Position numbers and translations under genes: made by a program
Shown: positions 30,158 to 38,677 of the stretch, piece after piece
Layout of the letters: the number at the start of each line of letters is the position of its first letter
Position numbering within the stretch: position 1 is the stretch's first letter
NCBI RefSeq assembly: GCF_020400655.1
Contig: NZ_JAINRC010000001.1
Location: forward strand, 434,001 to 498,000
From: Streptomyces spinosus
Lineage (GTDB): Bacteria > Actinomycetota > Actinomycetes > Streptomycetales > Streptomycetaceae
Reading direction: 5' to 3'
Length of the DNA: 64,000 bases
Notes under the pieces: model-generated
The model's input: only the letters and a program-made list of their open reading frames with translations
Databases searched by the model: none
Told to the model about the DNA's origin: nothing

Positions 30158-31882
30158 TCACCGGGGCGTCACCGACCAGGACGGCCCCGCGGACACCTCC
30201 TCCACCAGCGTGAACCGGAAGGCGACGGCCGGTCCCCCGGACCAGTTCACCCGCACCTCGTGGCCGCGCCCGTCGCCGTGCGTCTCCACGCTCACCAGCT
30301 CCTCGGCCGGCGGCGGGGACGGCTCCCCGGTGAGCCGGGCGAGCGCCACGAACAGCGTGGCCGGGCCCTCCCCGGTCACCCCGGTCAGCTCCGGCGACAG
30401 GCCGGCGACCGGGGTGAGTTCGGCGCGCAGGCCCGTCCCGTCCGGCCAGCCCGTCACCCGTACCGGCGTGCCGGGCGCCGCGCCCGCCACCAGATGGGCC
30501 CGCACCTCCATCGCTCCCCGGACCGCCACCAGGCTGGTGACGTCGATCCCGGCGCGCACGGTGTGCCGGGAGGCGATCCACCCCTCGCCGGTGCCGAGCG
30601 GCTCGATCCCCGTGCGGCTCGCATCGCCGTCGACGATCACGCTGTTGTCGTACGACGGCACGGGGGCGGTGGCGGTCGAGTAGGCGAGCCGGGTGTAGTA
30701 GGGGTCGTAGCGGACGTCCTCGCTGCCGTGGTTGTGCAGCCGGACCACGCCGTCCGAACGGGTCGTCTGGAGGAGCCAGTTGGGGGCCGGCACGGGGTGC
30801 GCCGCGTCGGCGCGGTCGGCCGGTCCGGGTTCCTCCCGTGCCGTCCACACCTCGTGTCCGGGCGGCAGCAGCAGGCCGAGGAAGCCCTTGCTCGCCCAGT
30901 ACGGCGAGGCGGGGCCCGAGTAGGTCTGCGCGACGGACGCGTCGGGGCCGAGCCAGCCGAGCGGCAGCAGGCCCCGCTCGTCGACCGCGCCGCCGTCGAG
31001 GAAGTACCGCAGCGCTCCGGAGGCCAGCCGCCGTGTCTCGCCCGGGGGCAGCGGGGTGTGTCCGGTCAGGGCGCCGAGCCAGAGCGGGGCCGTCGTCGCG
31101 AAGCGGTAGGTGAGGGAGCGGCCCTGGTGCACGGGGGCTCCGTCGGCGCCGAACAGACGGGCGTGGTCGGCGAGGTGGCGGGACAGCCGCCGGCCGTAGC
31201 GGGCGAGCAGGTCGCCGTCGTCCGCCAGCCAGGCGTGCAGGACCGTGTACAGGTGCAGGGCCCAGCCGTTGTAGTAGTCGAACTTCCTGCCGTCGCCGTC
31301 CGTGTACCATCCGTCGCCGACGTACCAGCCCTCGACCCGTTCCAGCCCCCGGTCGATCGCCTTGCGCGCCGCCTCCTCCCGGTGGCCGGTCTCCGCGAGG
31401 AAGCCGCCGACGGTGACCGGGAACAACTCCCAGTTGCACGGCCAGGGTTCGGCGGTGAGCGCGTCCGCCAGCCAGTCGGCGGTCCGCTCGCGGACGGCGT
31501 CGTCCAGGCGGTCCCACAGCAGGGGCCGGGTGAGCCGCAGGGCGAGCGCGACCGAGGCGGCCTCGACCAGCGGCTGGCCGCGGTCGGTGATCCGTGGCCA
31601 GACCCCGCCGGGCCCGGCCGCGAGACCGTCGGCGTACCGGCCGAGCGCGGTCTCGTCACGGCGGAACGCGGCCAGCAGCAGTGTGCGCGCGTACCCCTCC
31701 AGGCCGTCGGAGAGGCGGCCGGCGTGGCCCGTGTGGTCGCCGGGCAGGTGGTAGAGGGCGCGGTCGGGGGTGGCGTACGGCTCGACGGCGGCGAGCAGGG
31801 CGTCGGCGGCGGCTTCCCAGTGGGCGCGGGTGTAGCCGGTGTACGGGCTGGACTCACGGTCGTCGGCGGGCAGTTCGATCAC
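30158..31882 (-). CDS. DUF2264 domain protein, putative polysaccharide-active enzyme
   Basis: 574 residues. The N-terminal part (about 15-375) is an alpha/alpha-toroid of the DUF2264 family (YTRAHWEAAADALL, EGYARTLLLAAF, WELFPVTVGGFL, KFDYYNGWALHLY). The C-terminal part is beta-rich. DUF2264 proteins occur in plant cell-wall polysaccharide utilisation loci and resemble unsaturated-glucuronyl hydrolases and heparinase-type toroids. No signal peptide, so a cytoplasmic role on oligosaccharides is likely. GTG start at 31882 behind GAGGAAGGA at a somewhat long spacing. Divergent from the homocysteine methyltransferase gene. Confidence 0.8.
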   Translation of the reverse strand: MIELPADDRESSPYTGYTRAHWEAAADALLAAVEPYATPDRALYHLPGDHTGHAGRLSDGLEGYARTLLLAAFRRDETALGRYADGLAAGPGGVWPRITDRGQPLVEAASVALALRLTRPLLWDRLDDAVRERTADWLADALTAEPWPCNWELFPVTVGGFLAETGHREEAARKAIDRGLERVEGWYVGDGWYTDGDGRKFDYYNGWALHLYTVLHAWLADDGDLLARYGRRLSRHLADHARLFGADGAPVHQGRSLTYRFATTAPLWLGALTGHTPLPPGETRRLASGALRYFLDGGAVDERGLLPLGWLGPDASVAQTYSGPASPYWASKGFLGLLLPPGHEVWTAREEPGPADRADAAHPVPAPNWLLQTTRSDGVVRLHNHGSEDVRYDPYYTRLAYSTATAPVPSYDNSVIVDGDASRTGIEPLGTGEGWIASRHTVRAGIDVTSLVAVRGAMEVRAHLVAGAAPGTPVRVTGWPDGTGLRAELTPVAGLSPELTGVTGEGPATLFVALARLTGEPSPPPAEELVSVETHGDGRGHEVRVNWSGGPAVAFRFTLVEEVSAGPSWSVTPR

Positions 31883-31983
31883 GGCGGTGACTGTCCTTCC
31901 TCACGGGGCCCGGGGCGCCCGGTTCCGGTCGGGGCGCCCCGGGCCTCATCCCACCCTCACCTCGCCCGGGGCACCAGACACAG

Positions 31984-32018
31984 GGGGAAAGCTCTTTCCC
32001 CGTTTCTTCGACTAGCGT
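31984..32018 (+). promoter_or_regulatory. Palindrome and -10 box of a leaderless homocysteine methyltransferase promoter
   Basis: GGGGAAAG-CT-CTTTCCCC (31984-32001) is a perfect 8-base inverted repeat in the spacer between divergent genes. TAGCGT at 32013-32018 is a plausible -10, only seven bases before the ATG at 32026, so the transcript would be leaderless. The palindrome lies where a repressor would block polymerase. Confidence 0.5.
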
Positions 32019-32025
32019 CGTGACC

Positions 32026-32964
32026 ATGACCAGCCACACCTCCCCCCGCCGCACCTCGACCCGCCTGGCCGACGCCCTCGCCGCCGGGGCCGTCGTGCTC
32101 GACGGCGGCATGTCCAACCAGCTGGAGTCGGCCGGGCACGACCTGAGCGACGAGCTGTGGTCGGCACGGCTGCTCGCCGAGCGGCCGGAAGCGGTCACCG
32201 AGGCGCACCTCGCCTACTACCTCGCGGGCGCGAGCGTGGCGATCACCTCCAGCTACCAGGCCACCTTCGAGGGCTTCGGCAAGCGCGGCATCGGCCGTAA
32301 CGAGGCCGCGCGGCTGCTCGGGCTGAGCGTGGAACTGGCCCGGGAGGCGGCCCGGAAGGCGCACGGGGCGGGTGTCGCGCGCCCGCTGTGGGTGGCCGCC
32401 TCGGTCGGGCCGTACGGGGCGATGCTCGCGGACGGCTCCGAGTACCGGGGCCGGTACGGGCTGGGCGTGGACGAGCTGGAGCGGTTCCACCGGCCCCGGA
32501 TGGAGGTGCTGGCCGCCGCCGCGCCGGACGTGCTGGCGCTGGAGACCGTGCCGGACGCCGACGAGGCCGCCGCGCTGCTGCGGGCGGTGCGCGGGCTCGG
32601 GGTGCCGGCCTGGCTGTCGTACACCGTCGAGGGGCTGCGGACGCGGGCCGGGCAGCCCCTGGAGGAGGCGTTCGGGCTCGCCGCCGACGCCGACGAGGTG
32701 ATCGCGGTCGGCGTCAACTGCTGTGCGCCGCAGGACGTGCGGGGCGCGGTGGAGATCGCGGCGCGCGTCACCGGCAAGCCGGTCGTGGTGTACCCCAACA
32801 GCGGGGAGGCCTGGGACGCGCGGGCCCGGGCCTGGCGCGGGCGCACCACGTTTGGCGCCGAACAGGTAGAGGCGTGGCGGGATGCGGGCGCACGGCTGAT
32901 CGGCGGATGCTGCCGGGTCGGGCCAAAGGCCATCGCGGGAATCGCCGGGGCGCTCACCGCATAG
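32026..32964 (+). CDS. mmuM: Homocysteine S-methyltransferase
   Basis: 312 residues. Transfers a methyl group from S-methylmethionine (or AdoMet) to homocysteine, giving methionine. The three zinc-thiolate cysteines are seen: GVNC (about 232) and GGCC (295-296). Other family motifs: VLDGGMSNQLE, ITSSYQATFEGF, ASVGPYGAMLADGSEYRG. No ribosome-binding site precedes the ATG at 32026 and a -10 box lies seven bases upstream, so it is likely translated from a leaderless mRNA; an in-frame GTG at 32020 is the alternative. The last 27 codons lie in the first copy of a 128-base tandem duplication. Confidence 0.92.
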   Translation: MTSHTSPRRTSTRLADALAAGAVVLDGGMSNQLESAGHDLSDELWSARLLAERPEAVTEAHLAYYLAGASVAITSSYQATFEGFGKRGIGRNEAARLLGLSVELAREAARKAHGAGVARPLWVAASVGPYGAMLADGSEYRGRYGLGVDELERFHRPRMEVLAAAAPDVLALETVPDADEAAALLRAVRGLGVPAWLSYTVEGLRTRAGQPLEEAFGLAADADEVIAVGVNCCAPQDVRGAVEIAARVTGKPVVVYPNSGEAWDARARAWRGRTTFGAEQVEAWRDAGARLIGGCCRVGPKAIAGIAGALTA

Positions 32965-33139
32965 CACGGCCTGCCCCCGGCTCCGGTGCCGGACGGGGCG
33001 TGTCCGCGGGGGCGGGCGCACACCTGATCGGCGGATGCTGCCGGGTCGGACAGGAGGCCATCGCGGGAATCGCCGGGGCGCTCACCGCATAGCACGGCCT
33101 GCCCCCGGCTCCGGTGCCGGACGGGGCGTGTCCGCGGGG
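32884..33139. repeat. Tandem duplication of the mmuM 3' end (128 bp x 2)
   Basis: Copy 1 (32884-33011) holds the last 27 codons of mmuM, its stop and the following DNA; copy 2 (33012-33139) repeats this with few changes and ends at another GCGGGC, the homology that bounds the unit. In copy 2 the coding remnant still reads LIGGCCRVGQEAIAGIAGAL and a TAG stop, but has no start: a gene-end fossil. Region 33140-33284 shows no gene. Confidence 0.9.
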
Positions 33140-33284
33140 CGGGCCTCCCGGGGCCGGGGGCCGCGCGCCGTGCGCGAGCCGGACCACGATCTGGCCGACG
33201 CCCGTGCGGAGGCGAACCCCCCGGCCCGTCCGCCGGCGCCGGGTCTGAGGACCGCGCATCCGGCGGGCCGTCATGGGCCGGTCC

Positions 33285-34853
33285 TCAGCGGTGGCGGACC
33301 GCCACCGAGCGCCGCAGACGCCGTACCGCTGCCGCCAGCTCCGCCCCCGGCGCCCGCGCGCCGGACGCGGGGACGGGCTCCGGGACGGCGCGGGCGGCCG
33401 GCCAGAGGTCGATCTCGGCATCCCGCGGACCGTGCGCGGTGTACGGTTCCCCCTCGCCGAAGACCCGCACCGGATGGGTCGCGTCCCACGCCGCCCAGCC
33501 GGGGTCCCCGCTCGTCGCGAACCGCACCCAGGCGGAGTGCATCGCGTCGGCCAGCTCCTGCGGGGCGCCCTCGCCGGCCAGCTTCCGCGACTCGGGCACG
33601 TCCCCGCTGTCGAAGACGAACCCCAGCTCCAGGGCGTGGCAGGCACCGAGGCCGGGCAGCAGGGAGGGCCACGCGAACTCGTAGAGGTGACTGGTGCCCG
33701 GGCGGGCGTCGGCGAGCCGGTACAGCGGCACCCGCAGCAGGTGGTCGGTGACCATCTGGCCGACGATCTCGGCGGTCCCGGCGTCCGGGTGCAGCGCCCG
33801 GTAGCCGCGCGGCACGTCGTGCCCCGCGTGGCAGCGGGCCATCGCACCGGCCAGGGCGACCGCGCCGAGCCGGTCGACGTGGTCCACCAGTCCGCCGGGG
33901 ACCAGCCACAGCCGGTACTCGTCCCGGGTCCACCCCATGAGGAGGTCGACGTCCCCGGCGGCGGAGCCCTCGGTCAGCGCCTTCAACGGGTCGCGGGGGA
34001 CGAGGTCGCCGTCCACGACCATGCCGAACGCGGGCCCGCCGAGCACCGGGCTGCTGAGCCGGCCGACCTCGGCCTGCGTACGCAGCAGCACGGCGCGGTC
34101 GACCGCGGCGAACGCCTCGGCAGTGGCGGGGATCTTCAGCCGGCCGGCCATCCGGCGCACCATCCGCCGCACCTTGTCGCGCTCCACGGCCTCGGGCGCG
34201 CCGCTCTGCAGCACCGCCCGCCGGACCAGGCCCCGCGCCTGGGGCGCGGCGAGGAGGACGCCGGCGCTGATGGCACCGGCCGACTGCCCGCACAGGGTGA
34301 TCCGGTCCGGATCGCCGCCGAAGGCCTCGATCGACGCGTGCACCCAGCGCAGCGCGGCGAGCTGGTCGCGCAGGCCGGGGTTCGGGGGTGCGTCGGGGAA
34401 CAGGCCGTAGCCCTCCACACCCAGTCGGTAGTTGACCGAGACGCAGACGACCCCGTCGCGCGCGAAGGTGCTGCCGTCGTACACCGGCACCGCGGATGAG
34501 CCCCTGGTCAGCGCGCCGCCGTGCAGCCAGAGCAGGACCGGGAGCCGGGCGCCGGGCCCCGGCTCGGGGGTCCAGACGTTCAGGTTCAGGCAGTCGTCGC
34601 CGGGGATCACGGGGTCGGACAGGTACTGGGCGAACGCCTCCGAGTACGCCGGCTTCGGCGCGGTCGGCCCGAACGCGCCGGCGTCCCGGACCCCGTCCCA
34701 GGGCTCGGGCGGCCGGGGCGGGCGGAACCGCAGGGCGCCGAAGGGCGGGGCGGCGTACGGGATGCCCCGGAAGACCGCGATCCCCCGCTCGTACCGGCCG
34801 CGTACGGCCCCGTGAGGCGTTCCGACCACGGGGCCCGTCTGGTCTGCTGTCAT
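33285..34853 (-). CDS. Type-B carboxylesterase (para-nitrobenzyl esterase-like)
   Basis: 522-residue alpha/beta hydrolase. Seen: oxyanion hole HGG (111-113), nucleophile elbow GQSAGA (Ser191), N-terminal FRGIPYAAPPFGALRF and DCLNLNVWTP, and a His region GACHALELGFVFD. The full type-B length with no signal peptide suggests an intracellular esterase of broad specificity. The ATG at 34853 (MTADQTGPVVGTPHG) aligns with the family start; the frame is open another 75 codons upstream without homology. It converges on mmuM across the duplicated region. Confidence 0.9.
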   Translation of the reverse strand: MTADQTGPVVGTPHGAVRGRYERGIAVFRGIPYAAPPFGALRFRPPRPPEPWDGVRDAGAFGPTAPKPAYSEAFAQYLSDPVIPGDDCLNLNVWTPEPGPGARLPVLLWLHGGALTRGSSAVPVYDGSTFARDGVVCVSVNYRLGVEGYGLFPDAPPNPGLRDQLAALRWVHASIEAFGGDPDRITLCGQSAGAISAGVLLAAPQARGLVRRAVLQSGAPEAVERDKVRRMVRRMAGRLKIPATAEAFAAVDRAVLLRTQAEVGRLSSPVLGGPAFGMVVDGDLVPRDPLKALTEGSAAGDVDLLMGWTRDEYRLWLVPGGLVDHVDRLGAVALAGAMARCHAGHDVPRGYRALHPDAGTAEIVGQMVTDHLLRVPLYRLADARPGTSHLYEFAWPSLLPGLGACHALELGFVFDSGDVPESRKLAGEGAPQELADAMHSAWVRFATSGDPGWAAWDATHPVRVFGEGEPYTAHGPRDAEIDLWPAARAVPEPVPASGARAPGAELAAAVRRLRRSVAVRHR

Positions 34854-35036
34854 CGCCCACCAGCCCTTCGCCACGCGCACGTGCCTGTCCCACCAAGAGC
34901 ACCACAGCGGCGAGACGTATTCCGGTGCACGGATCCCCGGCGCGGGCCGTCCGGCGTAGGGCGGGGTCGCGAAGGTCTCCGCGAGAAGGGCCGCCCCGGC
35001 CTCGGGGAGGGGTGAGCACGACGGCCGCCCGGCACG

Positions 35037-35078
35037 GTGACGGCCGGGCACGTCCCGCAGGGGGTGCCCGGCCGTCAC
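35037..35078. terminator. Terminator hairpin after the small secreted protein
   Basis: GTGACGGCCGGGCA (35037-35050) pairs perfectly over 14 bases with 35065-35078, leaving a 14-base loop, 17 bases past the stop of the leftward operon. Confidence 0.85.
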
Positions 35079-35094
35079 GCTGTCCGGTGGTCGC

Positions 35095-35349
35095 TCAGTC
35101 CTCCTCGCCCCGGCCGGCGCCGACGAGGGCCTCGACCACGTCCACGGCGCTGCCGTCGTGGTCGCTGCCGGCGGTACCGCTGCCGGTCTGGACGTTGGCC
35201 GCGCGGTCGACCTCCAGCCAGGAGTCGGCGTGGGAGTTGTCGATCACGGTGATCAGGCCCCCGGACGCGACCGCGGGCACGGTCCCGGCCCCGAGGAGCG
35301 CGGCGGCCACCGCCGTGGCCGTGCCGAGCCGCGCTACGGCACCGCTCAC
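35095..35349 (-). CDS. Small secreted protein coupled to the ICL/PEPM gene
   Basis: 84 residues. An N-terminal signal peptide (VARLGTATAVAAALLGAGTVPAVA, cleaved near 29) precedes a polar mature part of about 55 residues rich in Asp, Ser and Val (LITVIDNSHADSWLEVDRAA). No Cys, no membrane anchor. The GTG start overlaps the stop of the upstream enzyme gene by four bases (GTGA), so it is translated from the same mRNA; a strong hairpin ends the unit. I recognise no family. The pairing of a cytosolic C-C/C-P lyase-like enzyme with an exported peptide is unexplained. Confidence 0.7.
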   Translation of the reverse strand: MSGAVARLGTATAVAAALLGAGTVPAVASGGLITVIDNSHADSWLEVDRAANVQTGSGTAGSDHDGSAVDVVEALVGAGRGEED

Positions 35350-36209
35350 ACGCCCACGCCCTCGGGGGTGAGCCGCTCACGGGCGATGTTGCGTTCCAGT
35401 AGGCTGGTGGAGGCCTGCACGCCGACGCCGCTCGCGGGATCGACCTCCGGCAGCCGGCCGTCGGCAGCCTTCAGGCCAGCGAGCGCGGAGTCCATCGCCT
35501 CGTGCGCGGCGAACAGGCACGGGGTGCTGTAGATGGCGACGTCCACGCCCAGGTCGGACAGCTCGCCGAGGGACAGCCGGGGCGACTTGCCGCCCGCGAT
35601 CTGGTTGAACAGCAGCGGCTTGCCCCCGACGACCTCACGGATCCGCTTGATCCACTCGACGCTGCGCACCCCGTCGACCAGCACGACGTCGGCGTCGGTG
35701 GCCGCCAGCCGTTCGGCGCGGTGCAGGATGTCGTGCTCGTCGGTGGCGTCCGTGCGGGCGACGACGACCAGGTCCTTGCGGGTCTCCAGGACCTTGTGCA
35801 GTTTCTCCAGGTACTCCTCCAGGGGCAGGACCTGCTTGCCGTCGGCGTGGCCGCAGCGGCGGGGCCGCTTCTGGTCCTCCAGGATCACTCCGGAGGCACC
35901 GATGCGCTCCAGCCCCTCGACGACGTGGCAGGCGACCTCGGGGTCGACGTACCCGTCGTCGATGTCGACCAGCAGGTGGTGGTGGGGGAAGGCGCCCCGC
36001 AGCCGCTGGACGAAGGCCACCATGTCGGGCCAGGCGATGAATCCGATGTCCGGCAGTCCGTAGTACGAGGCCGCGAAGCCGAAGCCCGATACGAACATCC
36101 CGTCGTAGTGCTTGGCCGCGATCGACGCCGAGTACATGTCGTACACGCCGATCAGCGGTGTGGTTCCGGGACCGGCGATGCGCTCGCGCAGCTTGTTTCC
36201 GTAGGTCAA
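35346..36209 (-). CDS. Isocitrate lyase / phosphoenolpyruvate phosphomutase family protein
   Basis: 287 residues; TIM barrel with the family signature intact: IGVYDMYSA at the N-terminus, VDIDDGY metal ligands (about 81-87) and EDQKRPRRCGH (111-121) with the catalytic-loop Cys119. The Cys favours a lyase of the methylisocitrate or dimethylmalate lyase type, or a carboxyphosphonoenolpyruvate mutase, over PEP mutase proper. The start is a TTG at 36209 with AGGAGGAG about nine bases upstream; no ATG is available near it. Overlaps the secreted-protein gene by four bases. No phosphonate-pathway neighbours. Confidence 0.87.
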   Translation of the reverse strand: MTYGNKLRERIAGPGTTPLIGVYDMYSASIAAKHYDGMFVSGFGFAASYYGLPDIGFIAWPDMVAFVQRLRGAFPHHHLLVDIDDGYVDPEVACHVVEGLERIGASGVILEDQKRPRRCGHADGKQVLPLEEYLEKLHKVLETRKDLVVVARTDATDEHDILHRAERLAATDADVVLVDGVRSVEWIKRIREVVGGKPLLFNQIAGGKSPRLSLGELSDLGVDVAIYSTPCLFAAHEAMDSALAGLKAADGRLPEVDPASGVGVQASTSLLERNIARERLTPEGVGV

Positions 36210-36332
36210 GGTCCGGCTCCTCCTGTGGGTGGGTGACGCGGGGCGAAGAGGGGCCGCCGCGTCTCGACGCCCTTTGCCAAGACAAGAGCATCTCTAGATA
36301 TTCACGTGACCTTCCGTCTACGCCAGCTTTAC

Positions 36333-37025
36333 TCACTCCAACGGCGCAACCGGTTCACCGCAGAAACGTCCCTGGACAGCCGTTGCCACCCAGGTGAGGC
36401 CGCCGTTCAGGTGGGCCAGGAAGAGCGGGTCGCGGTACGCGTCCGCGGCGTGGCCGAGGGCCGTGTAGAACACGCGTCCGCCTTCCGGGCCCCGCTCGCG
36501 GTACCAGGCCAGCGGGTGGTCCGCGCCCATCCCGCCGCCGTCGTACGAGGTCTCGTCGGCGCGCAGGAGCACGCGTGCCCCGCCGCCCGGGACGCGGTCG
36601 AAGTCGTACCACTCGTCGGTGAACTCCCAGACGGGCGGCAGCCGCCGGGTCGCGGGGTGGGCGGGGCCGGCGACGAGGACCCGGCCCGGCTGGTGAGCGG
36701 GGTGCCGGGTGAAGCGGGCGCCGAGGAGTTCGCCGTAGTACGGCCAGCCGTACTCGGTGCAGGCCGCCGCGTGCACCCCGGCGAAGCCGCCGCCCGACCG
36801 GACGTACCGCTCCAGCCGCTCGCGCCCGGCCCCGGTCAGCACGTCACCGCTGGTGGAGAGGAAGACCACGGCCGCGAACGACTCCAGCGGCCGTTCGAGG
36901 TCAGCGGGGTCCTCGGTGTGCTCGCAGGCGAAGCCGCCCAGCGCCCGGACGGCGGCGACCGCGTCCGGAAGGGAGTCGTGGCGGTAGTCGGTGGTGCGGG
37001 TGTAGAGGAGGAGACGAGGAGGCAT
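36333..37025 (-). CDS. ThuA-domain protein
   Basis: 230 residues, class-I glutamine-amidotransferase-like fold of the ThuA (trehalose utilisation A) family. Seen: LLYTRTTDYRHDSLPDAV at the N-terminus, VVFLSTSGDVL, SGGGFAGVHAA at the nucleophile-elbow position (no Cys or Ser nucleophile, as usual for ThuA) and the late YTALGHAADAY. Members take part in sugar metabolism, possibly as sugar dehydrogenase partners. The ATG at 37025 is convincing. Single gene, 123 bases downstream of the ICL/PEPM gene start and on the same strand. Confidence 0.88.
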   Translation of the reverse strand: MPPRLLLYTRTTDYRHDSLPDAVAAVRALGGFACEHTEDPADLERPLESFAAVVFLSTSGDVLTGAGRERLERYVRSGGGFAGVHAAACTEYGWPYYGELLGARFTRHPAHQPGRVLVAGPAHPATRRLPPVWEFTDEWYDFDRVPGGGARVLLRADETSYDGGGMGADHPLAWYRERGPEGGRVFYTALGHAADAYRDPLFLAHLNGGLTWVATAVQGRFCGEPVAPLE

Positions 37026-37102
37026 GCCACGGGACTCTAGGCGCGGGCACGACGGCCCGGCAGACTGCCGCTCCCCACCCGATCCGCGACCCCGGGCCGG
37101 CC

Positions 37103-37480
37103 GCCGCCGTCCACCTCGGCTTCTTCACCCACCACTGGCTGCCGGACCTGCGCCGGCCGCTCGCGGTGGCGATGACCGCCGCGACCGCCGGGACCCGGGT
37201 GGGCTTCGGCGTGGGCGCCCACCGCTACCGCATGCCGCTCGCCGTCTCCTCCGTGCTGATCGGCTTCTTCCCGTGGGTCGCCGAGAACGCCGCGGCCTAC
37301 GCGGGGGCCTGGAGCCACCCGCAGCAGCTCGGCGGCCGGCGGCCGGTGCCGCCGGCCAGGTTCCGCGCCTGGTCCCCGCTGATCAGCGTGACGTTCGTAC
37401 TCGTCGAACACCTCGGCACGGCCGGCCGGGACCGCCGCGCGGGCCTGCCACCGGTGTCCGATTCCTTCAAGACCGGCTGA
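37103..37480 (+). pseudogene. 5'-truncated DUF817 membrane protein gene
   Basis: In frame from about 37103, the reading VHLGFFTHHWLPDLRRPL ... YRMPLAVSSVLIGFFPWVAE then GAWSHPQQL ... AWSPLISVTFVLVEHL follows the C-terminal half of DUF817 proteins, which normally have about 270 residues and several membrane helices. The N-terminal half is missing: upstream sequence in this frame has no homology and runs into the divergent ThuA start. No convincing start or ribosome-binding site precedes it; the first candidate start is GTG 37166. Probably the remnant of a deletion. Confidence 0.65.
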
Positions 37481-37504
37481 CCGGCCGCCGCCTACGGTGA
37501 CCGC

Positions 37505-37909
37505 ATGACCGTACGATTCGCCGTGATCGGCCTGGCCGTCTCCGACCTGGCCGCCTCCCTCGCCTTCTACCGCCGCCTCGGTCTGGTCTTCCCCGACGGA
37601 GCCGAGGACCAGCCCCACGTCGAGGCCGCACTGCCCGGCGGGCTGGTGCTCGCCCTGGACACCGAGGAGACCATCCGCTCCTTCCACCCCGGCTGGCGGC
37701 CACCCGCCGGCGGAGGGCGGGTCGCGCTCGCCTTCCGCTGCGACTCCCCTGCCGAGGTCGACGCCCGCTACGAGGACCTGGTGGCCGCCGGGCACCACGG
37801 GGAGCTCAAGCCGTGGGACGCCTTCTGGGGACAGCGGTACGCCACGGTCCACGACCCCGACGGCAACGCGGTCGACCTCTTCGCTCCGCTATCCGCGCCC
37901 GGCGAGTAG
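37505..37909 (+). CDS. VOC-family (glyoxalase/bleomycin-resistance-type) protein
   Basis: 134 residues with two beta-alpha-beta-beta-beta modules (AVIGLAVSDLAASLAFYRRLGL; FRCDSPAEVDARYEDLV) and the terminal YATVHDPDGNAVDLFAPL. Metal-dependent lyases, dioxygenases and drug-binding proteins share this fold; the specific role cannot be read. A -10-like TACGGT ends six bases before the ATG with no ribosome-binding site, suggesting a leaderless mRNA. Its last 21 bases overlap the 3' end of the convergent AraC-type gene. Confidence 0.88.
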   Translation: MTVRFAVIGLAVSDLAASLAFYRRLGLVFPDGAEDQPHVEAALPGGLVLALDTEETIRSFHPGWRPPAGGGRVALAFRCDSPAEVDARYEDLVAAGHHGELKPWDAFWGQRYATVHDPDGNAVDLFAPLSAPGE

Positions 37910-38578
37910 GTCCCCGAGCGGCATCCCCGCCAGCCGCCGCACCTCCCGCGCCAGATGGGGCTGGTCCGCATAGCCCGCGCGGACCGCCGTCTGCGCGTAC
38001 GGCGTCCCGGAGCGGGCCAGGGCCAGCGCCCGCTGGAGGCGCAGGACGCGGGCCAGGGTCTTCGGGCCGTACCCGAAGGCGGTCAGGCAGAGGCGGTGCA
38101 ACCGGCGTTCGCCGAGGCCCAGTGCGGCGGCCGTCGCGGCCACCGTGCGGCCCGCCTCGAGGCACTCCACCACCCGGCGCGGCAGTGGGTCCGGGGCACC
38201 GGTCCCCGCCGCCCGGTGCAGGGCGATGTCCTCCAGCGCGCGGGCCGGGTCGGGGGACGCCGCGAGTCTGCCGCACAGCCGGCGGACGCTCGCGGCGGGC
38301 CAGAGGTCGGCCAGCTCCACGCGGAGGTCGCGCAGTTCGTGCGCCGGGACGCCGAGCAGCGCGGGCGCGGTGCCGGGGAAGAAGCGGACGCCCGTCCAGG
38401 AACGGGCCGGGCCCTCGGGGAGGTAGGGGCGGGTGTCGGGTCCGGCTACCAGCAGCCGGCCCTCGCTCCACAGCAGATCCATGCACCCGTCGGGCAACAC
38501 GGGCCGGACACCACCGCCGGCCGGAGCGTTCGTCCACACGACCGCGCCGGCCAGCCTGGACACCCGCTCCGCGTACAC
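37889..38578 (-). CDS. AraC-family transcriptional regulator
   Basis: 229 residues. N-terminal sensor domain of the DUF6597 kind (RPVLPDGCMDLLW, GPDTRPYLPEGP, GVRFFPGTAPALLGVPA). The C-terminal double HTH is AATAAALGLGERRLHRLCLTAFGYGPKTLARVLRLQRAL ... AVRAGYADQPHLAREVRRLAG. GTG start at 38578 (VYAERVSRLAG) taken because domain homology begins there; the frame is open to 38659. It ends inside the 3' end of the convergent VOC gene (21-base overlap), which may be its target. Confidence 0.85.
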   Translation of the reverse strand: MYAERVSRLAGAVVWTNAPAGGGVRPVLPDGCMDLLWSEGRLLVAGPDTRPYLPEGPARSWTGVRFFPGTAPALLGVPAHELRDLRVELADLWPAASVRRLCGRLAASPDPARALEDIALHRAAGTGAPDPLPRRVVECLEAGRTVAATAAALGLGERRLHRLCLTAFGYGPKTLARVLRLQRALALARSGTPYAQTAVRAGYADQPHLAREVRRLAGMPLGDLLAGRG

Positions 38579-38677
38579 GACGGCCAGCGTACGCCGCCGG
38601 TGAGGGCCGTGCGGGGCCTTCGCGGAGGGCGGGACCCCGCTGTGCCGCCCGCACCACACCGCCGGACGGCCGGACGG

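Noticed and set aside
29103..31517. 804-codon minus-strand frame over the ICL/PEPM and DUF2264 genes
   Set aside because: Shadow frame; both real genes are recognised in other frames.
35346..36209. Phosphonate biosynthesis cluster signalled by a PEP mutase
   Set aside because: The EDQKRPRRCGH loop fits lyase-type members better, and no phosphonopyruvate decarboxylase or other phosphonate gene is near.
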